Assembly (NCBI GenBank): GCA_003586115.2
Contig: QVOM02000025.1
Coordinates: forward strand, 85,749,521-85,813,520
DNA length: 64,000 nt
Source: Salvator merianae
Lineage: Eukaryota; Chordata; Lepidosauria; Squamata; Teiidae
Direction: 5' to 3'
Shown here: positions 44,171 through 55,800 of the stretch, one piece after another
Numbering within the stretch: the stretch's first letter is position 1
How the letters are laid out: each line of letters begins with the position of its first letter
The notes under the pieces: generated by a model
What the model was told of the DNA's origin: nothing
Databases searched by the model: none
Seen by the model: the letters and a program-made list of their open reading frames with translations, nothing else
Position numbers and translations under genes: made by a program

Positions 44171-46084
44171 TGCAAACACCAGATGCTCACAGTGAAAGTT
44201 TAGCCCACATCTAGGTTTTTTAGCCCCCCCCCCCATCATCATCCTCCTTCTTCCTGCCATTGTAACAAGTCCACATTTTCCCTTGCAACCCTTGCTTAGA
44301 ACCATAAGATTTCTGGAACACGGAGAGAATAGCCCCTTAAAAGTATTCCCACTCCCAAAAGTTCAGCTTGGTGCAAAGTCATTATTCATGCGATACTGTC
44401 CCCAGCACAAAGGAGTCCTATGAGTTATTGTGTGTTTCTTTACATTGTCATTGAGAAACTAACTGCTTAAAGATTGCAGGTCTAATCCAGAAATGAAGAA
44501 ACTGTGATTCTCTAGGCTTGCTGAACTACAAATCATTTCATCCTTCACTCTGGGCCTTGCTGGCCCGGGATGATAAGACCAGGATTCTAACATAAGATAT
44601 GAAGGGCCATAACATCCCCTTCCCTGCTTTATATTATGTTTATAATGAGCTTGCTATTTGCAAGTCCAGCATTCTCAGTGTTGAAAAGTTTCCATACGCA
44701 GTTAGCATGCAACTGGAACAGAATTGGGAGATATGGTCATTTACTTGGATCTCACATGGGGTTTTTTTATGTCCTCATGTTCTCTTGACTTAAGAGACCT
44801 GCATTAGCATGACTGCCTGAAAGGCATGCATCTTAAAAGTGTGAAGGGCTTTTACTCATCAGATTTATGATGACTGTTTTCAAAAACACCTAATATGAGC
44901 AACTATCTTTACCACTGTATATTGTTTAACAACCCTTGATGGTCATCAAGTTTAGAGCAACTATAAAATGCAAGGCGGCTCCTGAGGATGAAAATGCAAT
45001 TTCACAATCCCTAAAGAGGCCATTTCTAGCAAAACTATTGACAGTGTGGCCACTGAATTAACACCAGACAGGGTATAAATGAAATCAACCATAGAGGTCA
45101 GAACCTTGGAGAGCAGCAGTCAGAAAAGCTTCATAGAAAATAGGACAGCTCTGGACATCTACAGAACAGCTGAGGCGCTGTTTAAAAACTCTGATGTTAA
45201 TCTAATCTCATGCAGAGAAGAAAAAAACCTGGACTGAGCTACATGGAACAAATCTGCAGAAATCTGAAAATACCTCTGAATGTCATGATTTCTAATATTC
45301 TGCTACCACTTTCTGTGTATCAAACCATGCATAGCACTTCCAGTTTGGGAGATACTTCAGTATCAAAACAAATAATCTGCCAATATGTCAGGCAGGAAAT
45401 CTCACTGTTTCACACACCACCTCCTGCACCATTACACACACACACACACATTGTTTCAAGATGATTAAAAAAGGAAAAATCACCCTATTTAGGGCAGGCC
45501 ACTTGAAAGGAAGAGGGAGAGGAGGAGGAGAGACTGTAAAAGCAAACTTACGCTATTTCTATTTTCCAAATCATTCTGCAAATGGAATTCCATGTATTCT
45601 TTGGAATTTACACTTACCTACCTGAATTTTGCAGTGCATTTCTCTAACCAAAAAGTATTGCAGGAAATCACTATCAAGCATATGCACTAGTGAAAATAAC
45701 TCTACACAAATGCATTACATTAGGGACCATACATTGAAAAATGTATGCAAGATGCATTTGTTTAGTTAAGAGGCAGAGGCTGATCTGGCATCACTTAGGA
45801 AGTGTGCATTTATTTATGGCATTTATGCTCCATCTTTCTTCTGAAAGGTGGCAAATAATTTCTAGGCTGCATTGACGCCTAAGTCCACTTTCAGAGTGCA
45901 AAAACACAACAGCGAAGTGACTCACCATTTTCGTTCTGCGTTACCTAACCCAGAGGAGGGTTTTCTGAGTTGGATAATGCTGAAAGAAAACAGCTTGGCA
46001 CTTTGCTGACAGGTTCTCTCACACTAAACGTGGACTGAAGCTGGATAAAGACTTCGGTGTGAATGCAGCCCTATTCTGTGTTTT
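44171..46084. other. Mostly unassigned, small C11 and (CA)n runs
   Basis: C11 run at 44224-44234 and (CA)n at 45432-45450. About 1.9 kb without other recognised elements or exons. Confidence 0.45.
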
Positions 46085-46165
46085 TTTAATTAGTTTTATT
46101 GTGACCCGTCCTGAGACATTTGAGTACAGAGTAGAATAGAAATGCAAACAAATAAATAAATTACT
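46085..46165 (+). repeat. L2 LINE 3' tail fragment
   Basis: 'ttattgtgacccgtcctgag', 'acatttgagtacagagtaga' and an (AAAT)n end match the L2 terminus seen elsewhere in the window. Confidence 0.7.
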
Positions 46166-46224
46166 TTCTCTCTTCAGCCTTGTAAAGCATGCAAAACTGA
46201 GTGGCCGAAAGACACCCATGGAGT

Positions 46225-46315
46225 TCCCAAAGCTAGAGCCAAGTGAACATTTGAACCCAGGTCTCCCAGGATTTGGTCAGAAATACCAATTCACCAGGCT
46301 GTCTCACTCTAGACA
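46225..46315 (-). repeat. tRNA-derived SINE fragment, reverse orientation
   Basis: 'gaacatttgaacccaggtct', 'cccaggatttggtcagaaat' and 'ccaggctgtctcactct' are the complement of a tRNA-SINE head with B-box-like 'ggttcaaatg'. Old copy. Confidence 0.6.
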
Positions 46316-46599
46316 AGCTTTTGACTTTTAAAAAAATTACAATAAAAAACATATAGAGAAGCATGGCAGAAGCAAAAACTGATACATTTTGTTCACTTCA
46401 AATCTAGCTTTTTTTGCTAAGGAGAAAGACAGAAGCATGTCTAATAGGCAACCCATCATACAACATGTAAATTACGATTCAGGTTCACAGCACAGACACC
46501 TTAGACTTGAGCTCAGCTGTTGCTGACTGCAGGGATAAAGGCTTGCCATTTTCTTGGCAACAATACAGAAGATACTTGCCTTTGTCTTTATTTATTCAT
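46316..46599. other. Unassigned sequence
   Basis: No recognisable feature. Confidence 0.4.
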
Positions 46600-47338
46600 T
46601 TAGGACATTTAGGAAAAAGAATAGAAAATAAGTTGGCAAGCATCATTGTGCCTCTTTATAAATCTATAGTGAGGTCACATTTGGAATATTGTGCACGATT
46701 CTGGTCATCACACTGCAGAAAGGATTTTGTGGAACTGGAAAAAAGGTGCAGAAAGGGGCAACCAGAATGATCAAAGGGCTGGAACACCTTCCTTATGAAA
46801 TCAGGCTGCAACACCTTGGCCTCTTCAGCTTTGAAAGATGGTGCTTAAGAGGGGACCTGAATGAAGTATATAAAACATATGTATGGTGTGGAAAAGGTGG
46901 ATACAGATGGAATAAAAACAAAAGACCTCTATCTCACAACATTAGAGCCAGGGGGTACTTGATGAAGCTGATGGGCAGGAGAGTTAGGATTGACAAGGGG
47001 AAGTCTTTTTTCAACCAGAGGGTCATCATTGTGTGGATTTTACTATCAGAAGAGGGGGTGACAGCACCCAGCCTGGGTAGCTTTAAGGAAGGATTACACA
47101 AACTCATTGAGGACAGTTGTACCACTGACTACTAGATTTGATGCCTACCTCCACACTGTAGAGACAGGGAGGGTGCCTCTAAAGGCCATTTGCAGGATAT
47201 CAAGAACAGGTGAAGGTTTTGCCTTTTTATTCTGCTTGAGAATGTCCAGAAGCAATTGGTGGGCCACTGTGTGAAACAGAATGCTGGATCAGATGGCCTG
47301 TGGCCTGATCCAGCAGGCTCCTCATATGTTCCTATATC
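46600..47338 (+). repeat. CR1 LINE, C-terminal reverse transcriptase remnant and 3' end
   Basis: A frame at 46689-47135 includes RMIKGLEHLPYEIRLQHLGL and a following RGDLNEVYK, the CR1 C-terminal signature; just upstream in another frame is VRSHLEYCARFW, so there is a frameshift. The 3' UTR follows the standard order to 'ctcatatgttcctata'. It retains 148 continuous codons of the C terminus, so it is one of the younger copies. 5' truncated. Confidence 0.95.
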
Positions 47339-48429
47339 CTGCCTTTATTGCTAAGAGCAAAAGAAACATATCTGATTTTCCTCCACTCATCTTATGCTCA
47401 CCAGATCCATTCAGAGGAAGAAGTTTGCCCACCCAGTGAGCTTTTATGGCAAAGCAGGAATTCAAACCCAGGGACTCCAAGGTCCTAATATGGCACACCT
47501 AATTATTACACTATACTAGATTTTTTTTTTTCTGGCCAGCTTACAGAATTTGTTATTTCTGAGCAGTTTGTCCTCCAAATATGAATCAGGCAAGGTGCTG
47601 CCTACCTGCCATGGTCAGATAAAGTTAAAATGGTCATGCCAATGCTTTTGTAAATATCAACTGTAGCAGAATTACTCTGAAAATATGTCCCTATTCTTTG
47701 CTATGATTAACTGCTAAGATAACTGATTAACACTGCATTACATGAGTCCCTGACATTTGCATTGTTATTGTATTTTTGTTTCTGTCTAGTGTTGAAATGA
47801 GATATCATGGACCCACATTTTTAAGTTATAACATGCACTGGACATTCATGATTTATGGCTGTTTTAATTTTCTTTTTCTTGTTTCCCAAAGTAATTTCAA
47901 TTAAGAAAGTTAAAAATATGTTTTTTAGGGTCAAGTGATCCATTTTTCCCCCCTTATTCTAAAGCTATATTATCTGTTTGGAGTTTTTTTCTGCCAAAAG
48001 ACAAGGGCATTTGAGATCAAACGCAATGACCCCAGGGGGAACAAGATGCTAACAGTCTCACTATCGGCAAACCCAGGAAGGACATCCACTACTCAGATAG
48101 CTTTCAGAGGAAGTCATGTTATTTAGAGATACCAGCAAGTCTTTAAGATTCCATTACATTTTATGTCTTCTGTATTATATAGCACTTAAGAACTATGCTT
48201 GCATTTGGCATTGATATCTCACAGCAGCGAACATTAATGTCTTCCTCTCCATTTTAAACTCAGAACATTTCTGTGAAGTAAGTTGAGCTAGCATTCGTGC
48301 CTGAGTGGGGATTTAAACTTATGACCTTCCAGGTTCTGGTCCAACAATCTTGCAATTAGTGGCTCTCAAAACATGATCTACAGACAACAGATGGGGTCCT
48401 CACTTTGTGTCCACTTAACCACATTTCAG
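47339..48429. other. Mostly unassigned with two decayed SINE heads
   Basis: 47455-47520 ('gaattcaaacccagggactc', 'aaggtcctaatatggcacac') and 48290-48362 ('tgagtggggatttaaactta', 'ccttccaggttctggtccaa') resemble reverse-complement tRNA-SINE heads. The rest is unassigned. Confidence 0.45.
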
Positions 48430-48885
48430 CTGAGAGATAGTGAAGGTTTTGTCCTCATCTTCTGCTTGAGAATACCCAGAAACAACTGGTGGCCCACTGT
48501 GTGAGACAGGATGCTGGACTAGATGGACTGTGGCCTGATCCAGCAGGTCTCCTCTTATGTTCTTACATACTAATCCAGCAGCACTACTCTTATGTTCTTA
48601 TATATGGATAACCCTCTTGTAAAATATGAGCATACTGAGAATGTTGCACAGAGGACAGGTGAATCAATGGCTAATAGAATTGATGCCTAGGTACCACCTC
48701 CAGGTTGGAGAGACAAGCAGGATGTCTCTAAAAGCCATTTGCAGGGAGTTGAGATCAGGTGAAGGTTTTGCCTTCATCTTCTGCTTGAGAATGCCCAGAA
48801 GCAACTGGTGGACCACTGTGTGAGACAGGATGCTGGACTAGATGGGCTGTGGCCTGACCCAATAGGGGTCCTCTTATGTTCTTAG
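48430..48885 (+). repeat. CR1 LINE 3'-UTR dimer with extra tail
   Basis: Two CR1 3' ends: 'gtgaaggttttgtcctcatc' at 48440 and 'gtgaaggttttgccttcatc' at 48759, each followed by 'gatgctggactagatgg.ct' and 'ctcttatgttctta'. Between them lies the 80-bp sequence shared with 44082-44170. The second unit begins at 'gaggacaggtgaatcaatgg'. No coding part. Confidence 0.85.
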
Positions 48886-48992
48886 GTTCTAATGGTTCAA
48901 AACACAGTTTGGCAAAGCAAAGTTTCTAACTGGAGACTCACTTTGCCTTTGTATCCTTCACAGAAGTGCTGGCTATTGGTCTTTATATACTT

Positions 48993-49040
<48 letters not shown>

Positions 49041-49351
49041 CCTACCTACCTACCTATTTTTATGTATTTTGAACATCGTCCTGTATATTTTAAAGGTACA
49101 AGTACTATATAATTCTACTCCATAGGAATCCTTAAGACTATTTCACTTAACAGATGCAAATAAACTGGAAGATAAACATTACAAATAATCAGACGTAGAA
49201 GATGGTTCTCCCCTCTACTAGAAGCTGTTTCGACCACATGTCATCCTATCCTAACTTCTAATACGCAGTCTCTTCTTGAGACTGAAAGAAGACAGCAGAC
49301 CCACAAAAGGAACCAGACCACCTAAGCATCCCTTTGAATCCTCAAAGGGTG
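48886..49351. repeat. Unassigned, (CTAT)n-(CTAC)n microsatellite at 48993-49056
   Basis: About 12 CTAT units run in register into four CTAC units. The rest shows no recognisable element. Confidence 0.9.
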
Positions 49352-49629
49352 GAGGCATGGTGGCGCAGAAGGCTAAGGCACTGATCTTTCAATAGGAGGA
49401 TTGGAGTTCAAGGCCTCTGTCTGCCGTGTAGAGGGGATGAGCGCCCTCTACTGGCCTCTAGCTCCAGCCAGTCTAGCTGTTCGAAAGCAAGTAATTGCAA
49501 GTAGATGAATAGGGAGCATCACATTGTGTGATGCGGAAGATAGATAGATGTAAGCCTTCGGGTGAAAAATAACCTTGTAAGCCGCTTTGAATCAGCTTTG
49601 GTCGAGAAAGGCAGGATATAAAAACCAAG
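49352..49629 (+). repeat. tRNA-headed SINE with (TTC)n tail, copy 2
   Basis: Same family as 40126-40413: 'catggtggcgcagaaggcta', B-box-like GGAGTTCAAGGCC, 'gagcgccctctactggcctc', 'agcatcacattgtgtgatgc', 'ggatataaaaaccaagttct'. It has a 3-bp insertion (agg) near 'caataggagg'. The tail has expanded into the long tract that follows. Confidence 0.85.
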
Positions 49630-49773
49630 TTCTTCTTCTTCTTCTCCTTCTTCTTCTTCTTCTTCTTCTTCTTCTTCTTCTTCTTCTTCTTCTTCTTCTT
49701 CTTCTTCTCCTTCTCCTTCTCCTTCTCCTTCTCCTTCTCCTTCTCCTTCTCCTTCTCCTTCTCCTTCTCCTTC
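49630..49773. repeat. 144-bp pure polypyrimidine tract, (TTC)n-(TTCTCC)n
   Basis: From the SINE tail, about 26 TTC units (one TCC interruption near 49646) pass into about 11 TTCTCC units. The strand is entirely pyrimidine, so triplex (H-DNA) formation is possible. Long Leu-, Glu- or Lys-rich frames are artefacts. Confidence 0.95.
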
Positions 49774-51188
49774 AAAGCTATCTTCAAGGGGTGAGTTCAT
49801 GGCAGTTTGTTATGCTTAGGAACAGGCATTAATATTTAAATGTGTTTCTTGACTTGGGCCAAAACTGTATGTGATCTAATTAGTGTAAAGTCTGAACAGA
49901 TTTTAACCCATGATGCCCCCTCCAGTGAAGCTTGCGCGCATGGTAGACACCAAAAATAAAGGTCTGGCAGTTGCCACTGGGGTAAGAGAGTGCAAACAGA
50001 ACCCCCTTCCCCCTTTATCTGAAGTCCCTGCCATATCAGAAAATCTTCCTTTCATCCCTGCCCAATGGCAGCAGGAAGATGGGCCTCTGTCTGCACTGAC
50101 CGTACCTATTGCTACTTATTTCATATGCAAGAAATAAAATCAGTAGACACATAATGCAAAACATCTGAGGAGAAAGCTGGATTTCAGTCATTATGAAGTT
50201 TCTTGTTCAAAAGAGTACGGACCAATTATTTGGGGAATAATTATTCCGGAAACAATCTTGTTTCTGAAAGCTGTTGTGAAAAAAGAATGCTGCATCCAGC
50301 GATTAAGGACAAAACAAGCTATTTCTAATGGGACGAAATAATGAGTGGTTCAGATATTACACGTCCATCACTTTCAAGCTGATCTTTGCCCTCCACCTCC
50401 CAATTACTTTAAGCTGTTTAGAAATAGCACGCAAGCACTGCAGCACCAGTCCCATCTCAACCTTTTCATCTGCAGCTGATTTCTCTCCTGCAGCCTATTG
50501 CCAACTCAGAAACTGTTTTTGGGTTTTTTTAGTGACACAAGGTTCTAAAGGTGAGATGCTCCTTTGGATGTAGTCAACTCCCACTTCAGAGAAGAAGTAA
50601 ATAAGAGTACATCAGAAAGCAAGATAAGAAGAGGAAGCATTTCAAAGCTCTGGGACTTATTTATTCAATGCTTTGCAAGCCCAAAGTCTTTGGTTCCACT
50701 GCAGGCATTTCTGTATAAGAAGGCAATAGTAAACAACTCCCACATTGCTGCCAAAAAAACTGCGTGTCTATGTCTATGGAAACCCTAGGGGTTGATCTCA
50801 ACTCCAAGGTATCTCTTCTGTCTCGGCAATTGTAGTAGCAAATTCCTCAGATGTGACAACGCCTCGTGATAATCTGCATATGCTCAAGAGTGTCCTGAAT
50901 GTCTTTGCAGGGTTTTGAAACTAAGAGTTTTAAAGCACTCAAAGGACTGAGGACCTGAAAACAAAGGAAAGGACGATAAAGGAAATACTTATTAAGTGAA
51001 AGTTTGCTACTCTCAGGTTTTAACATTTACATGAGAGGATATTTGTGGCTTTTCCTTGTCTTTCACAAGTAGGAAAAAAAACAGGTACTTCTCATTCCAT
51101 TTACTAAATGGGGTGAGGTTGAAGGGCCCCCTCGACTGAGTTTTCCTTCTCCTTCAATGCCCTCAAACCTAGGAACAAACACCTGTTT
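49774..51188. other. Unassigned sequence
   Basis: About 1.4 kb without recognised repeat ends or exons. Confidence 0.4.
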
Positions 51189-51611
51189 GGAGACCTTTCT
51201 GCACTTTTCACTAGTGAGTGTCTGCATGGTCACTACTGAAGTGCATCCACACTATGCAGAGGCCTTCACGACTGGGATCAGGCTACAGTTGCTCCTGATT
51301 GCTACTAGCTATCCTTCACAAAATCGTGCTCCACAGCAGTACTGGGGACAGCTGCACTGCTCCCAGTACACAGCGTTTGCACTCTTTTCCATGTGCAGTC
51401 ATGCCACATTTCTGGTTGCCATGGCAGCAGCCGAAAGTTTCCCTGGCTGATGTCATGGTGTGGGCTGCCAGCATTCGCACTGAGAGTGCTGGAAGCCCGT
51501 TGCCAGGATGTTCCGGGCTTCATAGTGCAAATGGCTGCCACACTGCGGGGCCCATTCCACTGTGGAATGTTCACTGGTGAACATTTCACGGTGGAAAGTG
51601 TGAAAAGGCCC
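51189..51611 (+). mobile_element. Non-autonomous DNA transposon, family B copy 4
   Basis: Left end GGAGACCTTTCTGCACTTTT, right end 'cggtggaaagtgtgaaaagg' plus ccc, flanked by ttt at 51186-51188 and 51612-51614. The interior matches copies 1-3: 'cactagtgagtgtctgcatg', 'gctcctgattgctactagct', 'gttgccatggcagcagccga', 'cattccactgtggaatgttc'. Frames of 148 and 176 codons on opposite strands overlap this element and extend beyond it; no transposase domain is seen. Confidence 0.8.
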
Positions 51612-51964
51612 TTTGACTCTGTTGCAGCTTCTGGTTTCCACCCGACTCTCACAAACCACCTCTCTCCAACTTTGAAGGGAAGCATCATGAAGTTCCCTTC
51701 TGTCCTCAAAATAGCTTCCTCAACACCAAAAGAGCAGCAAAGGATCCCAGCACCCTCGCAATACTTCTCTCTTCCCAACAAAACAAGGCTCCAGCCTTTT
51801 GCTCCATCTTCCTTCCCTCCTTCCCTTCCCACCATCTAAGCAGAAATGGGAAAAAAGAAAGCATGATCACAAGCCTTCAGAATGATATTTGGGGCTGCTT
51901 CTCTCCCTCCCACCTTCTAAGCAAAACTGGTGTCCAGCAACCTTCACCTATTCCCCAACTCTGT
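51612..51964. other. Unassigned sequence
   Basis: C/T-rich patches near 51780-51835. Nothing else recognised. Confidence 0.4.
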
Positions 51965-52045
51965 CTAGCTGTTGTTTAATCATTTATTCATCTTCAACTC
52001 TTCATGACCCCATGGCCTGCCTGTCCTCCAACTCTGTCTAAGATC
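51965..52045 (+). repeat. BovB-like LINE/SINE fragment
   Basis: 'cttcaactcttcatgacccc' followed by 'atggcctgcctgtcctccaa' resembles the conserved 'gactcttygtgaccccatgg' segment of BovB-derived repeats known in squamates and ruminants. Only about 80 bp; assignment is tentative. Confidence 0.45.
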
Positions 52046-52659
52046 AGCCTTAGAAAAAAGCAAAGCAAAGCAAAGCAAAACTAAACTAAACTATAAATAT
52101 CAGAAGTCCATGGGTGAATGGGGTGAAATCTTACAGGCTTGTTCCCCTAATCCTTTCTACCCCTGAAGCTTACATTACTTGATTGATTCTCACCCCTTTG
52201 AAAATCAAGGAATTACTGTATAAATGCATACTCCTCATTGAAGATGGAGATAAGGTAAGATGCAACAAAACTTTAATGATGAGAGCATCCTGTTTGGACA
52301 GAGCAAACCAGGAGGGCGCGGAGTCTTTCTGTTCCAATCTAAGGAGCAGATGAAAGACGCCCAGAAGTGGACCATGGTCTAGTCTAGTATCAAGTGCAGA
52401 AAGGGCCCTAGTATGGTTTACAAGGTAAAACAGCTTGCTGAGGTTATATTCATTTCTTTCAAAACAATATTCCTGAAACGGTTTCCGTTGCTGTACTACA
52501 TCGTATATTACAACACATCAAAATCTTCTAGCCCAAGGAAGACTGCTATTGAAATAAGTTAGAAAATCCGAGGTCCTTTTCTCATTTTTTTTTCCAAAAT
52601 GAATATGACACTTTTTTTTGTCATACTTTACATTTAATAACACCACCCTTACAAAATCA
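52046..52659. other. Mostly unassigned, family A terminus at 52389-52408
   Basis: 'tcaagtgcagaaagggccc' at 52390-52408 is a family A-type right terminus with no clear left partner; a weak candidate start is at about 52321. A short (AAGC)n run lies near 52055-52080. Confidence 0.45.
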
Positions 52660-53310
52660 GACTAAAAAGTCTAGGCCTCTTCAGTTTTGAAAGGGAGCGA
52701 CTAAGAGGAGACCTGATGATTGAAGAATATAAAATCATGCATGGTGTGGAAAAGATGGATAGAGAAAAAAAACCTTTTCTCAGTTATACAACTCTTGAAG
52801 CAGGGAGCACTTTATGAAGCTGATAAGCAGGAAAATTAGGACTGACAAGGAGAAGTTTGTTTCGTTTTTTCATCCAGAGAGTCATTGGTCTGTGGAATTT
52901 ACTACCAGAAGAGGTGGTGGTGGCAGCAACTGGCCTGGATAGCTTTAAGAAAGGGTTGGACAAATTCATGGAGGTCAGGAGTATGAATGGCTACTAGAAT
53001 GGATGTCTTTGGGCTGGAGAGACAGGCAGGATGCTCCTGAAGGCCATTTATTTATGAATAATACTTGTGGCTAATCAAGAGCAGGTGAAGGTTTTGTCTT
53101 TGCCTTCTGCTTGAGATGCCCAGAAGCAATTGGTGGCCCACTGTGTGAGGCAGGATGCTGGACTAGATGGGCTGTGGCCTGATCCAACAGGGTTTCTCTT
53201 ATGTTCTTATAAGATTAGAAAAAATCATGGAGGACAGGTGTATCAATGGCTATTAGAACTGATGCCTGATATTGCCTATCTCTCTGACCTGGAGGCAATA
53301 TCAGGAATCA
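52660..53310 (+). repeat. CR1 LINE C-terminal remnant, 3' end and partial second unit
   Basis: 'cttcagttttgaaagggagc' (LFSFERE), 'aagaggagacctgatgattg', 'cattggtctgtggaatttac', 'ggctactagaatggatgtct', then the UTR with 'gatgctggactagatgggct' and tail 'ctcttatgttctta' at 53200. A further 'atggaggacaggtgtatcaa' with 'tggctattagaactgatgcc' follows at 53230, the start of a second UTR unit that stops early. A small insertion (about 53047-53075) disrupts the UTR. Confidence 0.85.
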
Positions 53311-53864
53311 AAACGTGGAGATTCCACTTCTCTTCTTTAGTCTTCTGCCTCCTCTCTTTTGAGGAAAGCGGAAGCCAATATTGTCTGAGTCATCTATCAT
53401 TTCATTTTAATAGTTAGGTGAAATTATTCTCTCTGTGGAGCTAAGAGGCACACACATGTGATGTAGGCATCCTCCATTATTTTAACATCTTTGCTTGTGT
53501 TGGGGTTTTGGAAAATAACTCTATTTTATCCCTCATTTGATTGTTTCCAATTTGAAGCCAATTTTAAATATTAGCAGATGAGAGAAAAACAAGAAAGGGA
53601 TGAACTAGCCTAGGACTGGGAGGTCACGTTTTTAAGGGCATTACTAAACAGAGGGAAAAAAGAGAATGCAGGTTTGCATAATATTTACATATAGTAGTTT
53701 AGAGGTACAATAATGACTACACCAGGGAAGTTCGAATGCAGCTCTGCAGGTATTCACTTGATTCTATGCCAGCTCCCTAGAAACTAACAGAAACTAACAC
53801 ACTATATATTCAATTAAAATAAAAGCAGTCTTGTTGTACAAGAATTAAGACAAATGCCTATAAG
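53311..53864. other. Unassigned sequence
   Basis: No recognisable feature. Confidence 0.4.
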
Positions 53865-54560
53865 ATTCTCACACTTAATGTTAAAAGGTTCAGTAATGTT
53901 ATCAAACATAAGAGAACAGGAAATATATTAGAATATGAAAAGGTAGCCATTTTTCTTCAACAGATACACCAATCAAAGAAAGATGAATTTTTGCAACATC
54001 CTCACTTTGCTATAGTACATACTGTTAAAGCAACCTCAAAATCTTGAGCGGTTTCTATTATAGTATCCCCCAAAGTATCACTCCAGTGCAATGTGATAGA
54101 ATCTGATCTGAAAGACAGGTCTGTGATTGTGAAAAGCTCAGTCATAGGACAATTGACTTTAGCTTCTGCTTACACACCAAACCACTATCAATCTACACTT
54201 GCATTTCAACTTGAGTGAAATTCTCTGTCTTTTCTAAAGATGATTTGATTATGGATGGGAATTTAAATACTGTAGTTGATCATACTGAACAAATTTAGGT
54301 GCTCTTGCAGAGGCAAGAAAAAAGCTGGCCCAAATGAATCTTCAATTTTGAACTGTTTGTCATTAATAGACACTTTTAAGACCATTAAGAAAAGCAGTAC
54401 AAAATCTACATTTTACTCCATCAGACATAAACTGTATTTCTGTATAGACTATATTGGTTCTCAAGAGAATGGGAAAAGCAACTGAAGAATGCCACAATTA
54501 GCAATGTTACTATTTCAGACCATGTACTCATGTCAGCATTACTTCAAATAGGCCCTCAAA

Positions 54561-54613
54561 GGAGGAGGAGGAGGAGGAGGAGGAGGAGGAGGAAAAGAAA
54601 GAAAGAAAGAAAA
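54561..54613. repeat. (GGA)n-(GAAA)n microsatellite
   Basis: About 10 GGA units followed by GAAA units inside the L1 remnant. Confidence 0.95.
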
Positions 54614-54960
54614 CAGGTTCTGATGATTTAAACCCATTGTGTTAAACAGAATGCAATCAAAACAAAAGCTAGAACACGAACTCAGGCAATATTTTCTGCC
54701 TAATGACTATCTGGAATTAGGAAATTTCAGTACGTGCAAATGGGAGATAACAGAAGCTGTTTTAAGAAGCATCTGTATATCAGAAGACACTTGGATAAAA
54801 AGATTGGTATACAGATGGACAAATGAACCATAGCTGATATCTCTGCTTTAGAATAACTACATTGAAGATCTGGCTCACAAAAGACAAAACAAACCATACA
54901 GAAAACATTTGGCCAAATGTTGGGAACTGGAAATTCTTGTTTTTCATAAAGTGGACAACG

Positions 54961-55107
54961 CACAGTTATACATAAAACAAAAATAATACAAAAAGGAAAA
55001 GTGAAATTTCACAGTTATATATAAAACAAAAATGATACGAAAAGGAAAAGTGAAATTTCACAGTTATATATAAAACAAAAATGATACGAAAAGGAAAAGT
55101 GAAATTT
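54961..55107 (+). repeat. 49-bp tandem repeat, three units
   Basis: Units start at 54961, 55010 and 55059 with 'cacagttatatataaaacaa' and 'aaggaaaagtgaaatttc'. The last two are nearly identical and the first differs at a few sites, so the third arose by recent duplication. It lies within the L1 ORF2 remnant. Confidence 0.9.
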
Positions 55108-55161
55108 CAAAGTATTGGCAGATCAGTTAAAATTGAAAAGGTAAATAAATAATAGTTCTGA

Positions 55162-55264
55162 ATTAAGAGATGAGCAAATTATAATTCAAATTGATTGTCA
55201 CATGGTCAAAACACCCAGTATGATTTGAACCAGTTCAAATTCAAACCTGTTTAGCACATCTGTA
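55162..55264. mobile_element. Short TIR element of the 'agagatgtg' type inside L1
   Basis: 'taagagatgagcaaattata' at the left and 'aacctgtttagcacatctgt' at the right form short inverted ends. The interior has 'gatttgaaccagttcaaatt', as in the element at 9862. About 103 bp, non-coding. Confidence 0.5.
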
Positions 55265-55394
55265 TAAGCTACCATCACTCCTGAAAAATATTCTCAAGCT
55301 TACTCTTCTTTTTAAACTTTTTTTAAAAAAAATTCAGTGAACTCTTACTTCTGCACTTGAACATGTGTTTTTTCAATCAAATGCCACTCCTAAA

Positions 55395-55800
55395 AAAATC
55401 CCTCCTTGAATCCTGAGGTGTGTTCCAACTGTTGCCCAGTTGCAAATATCCCCTTTTGGGGCAATGTGTTGGAAAGGGTGGTTGCTATGTGGCTGCAAGC
55501 ATTCTTGGAAGCAACTGATTATCCAGATTCATTCCAATCTGGGCTCAGGCCTGGTTTGGGGACAAAATCAGCCTTGGCCACTCTGGTGAATGGGCTTCTG
55601 AGGAGAAAGATACAGTGACTGCAACTTCTCAGTGGCTTTTGATACCATTGATCACAATATCCATTTGGATCACCACTGGCAGATTGGAGTGGGTGGCACG
55701 ATGGTTCTTCTGGCTGCAGGGGCAATCTTATTGGTTCACTATAACTCTGTGCCCTGGAGGCTGGGTTGCAGGCTACCTCAGTACTGAAAAACAGTACAGA
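55395..55800 (+). repeat. L2 LINE reverse-transcriptase fragment inside L1
   Basis: The frame 55406-55618 carries LERVVAMWLQAFLEATD, FQSGLRPG and LATLVNGLL, typical of the L2 RT N-terminal half. It is followed, in a shifted frame, by 'gcttttgataccattgatca' (A-F-D-T-I-D-H) and 'gtgggtggcacgatggttct'. It lacks the 3' end, so it was carried or deleted after insertion. Confidence 0.8.

Noticed and set aside
46689..47135. 148-codon frame
   Set aside because: It is the CR1 ORF2 C-terminal region, not a host gene.
49473..49800. Long Lys-, Glu- or Leu-rich frames
   Set aside because: They are translations of the (TTC)n-(TTCTCC)n tract.
49774..51188. Possible host exon in a repeat-poor stretch
   Set aside because: No open frame longer than about 80 codons and no recognisable motif; the lack of repeats alone is not evidence.
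51305..51835. 176-codon minus-strand frame, overlapping a 148-codon plus frame
   Set aside because: It lies mostly in family B transposon copy 4 and ends in flanking sequence. No transposase or other domain is recognisable.
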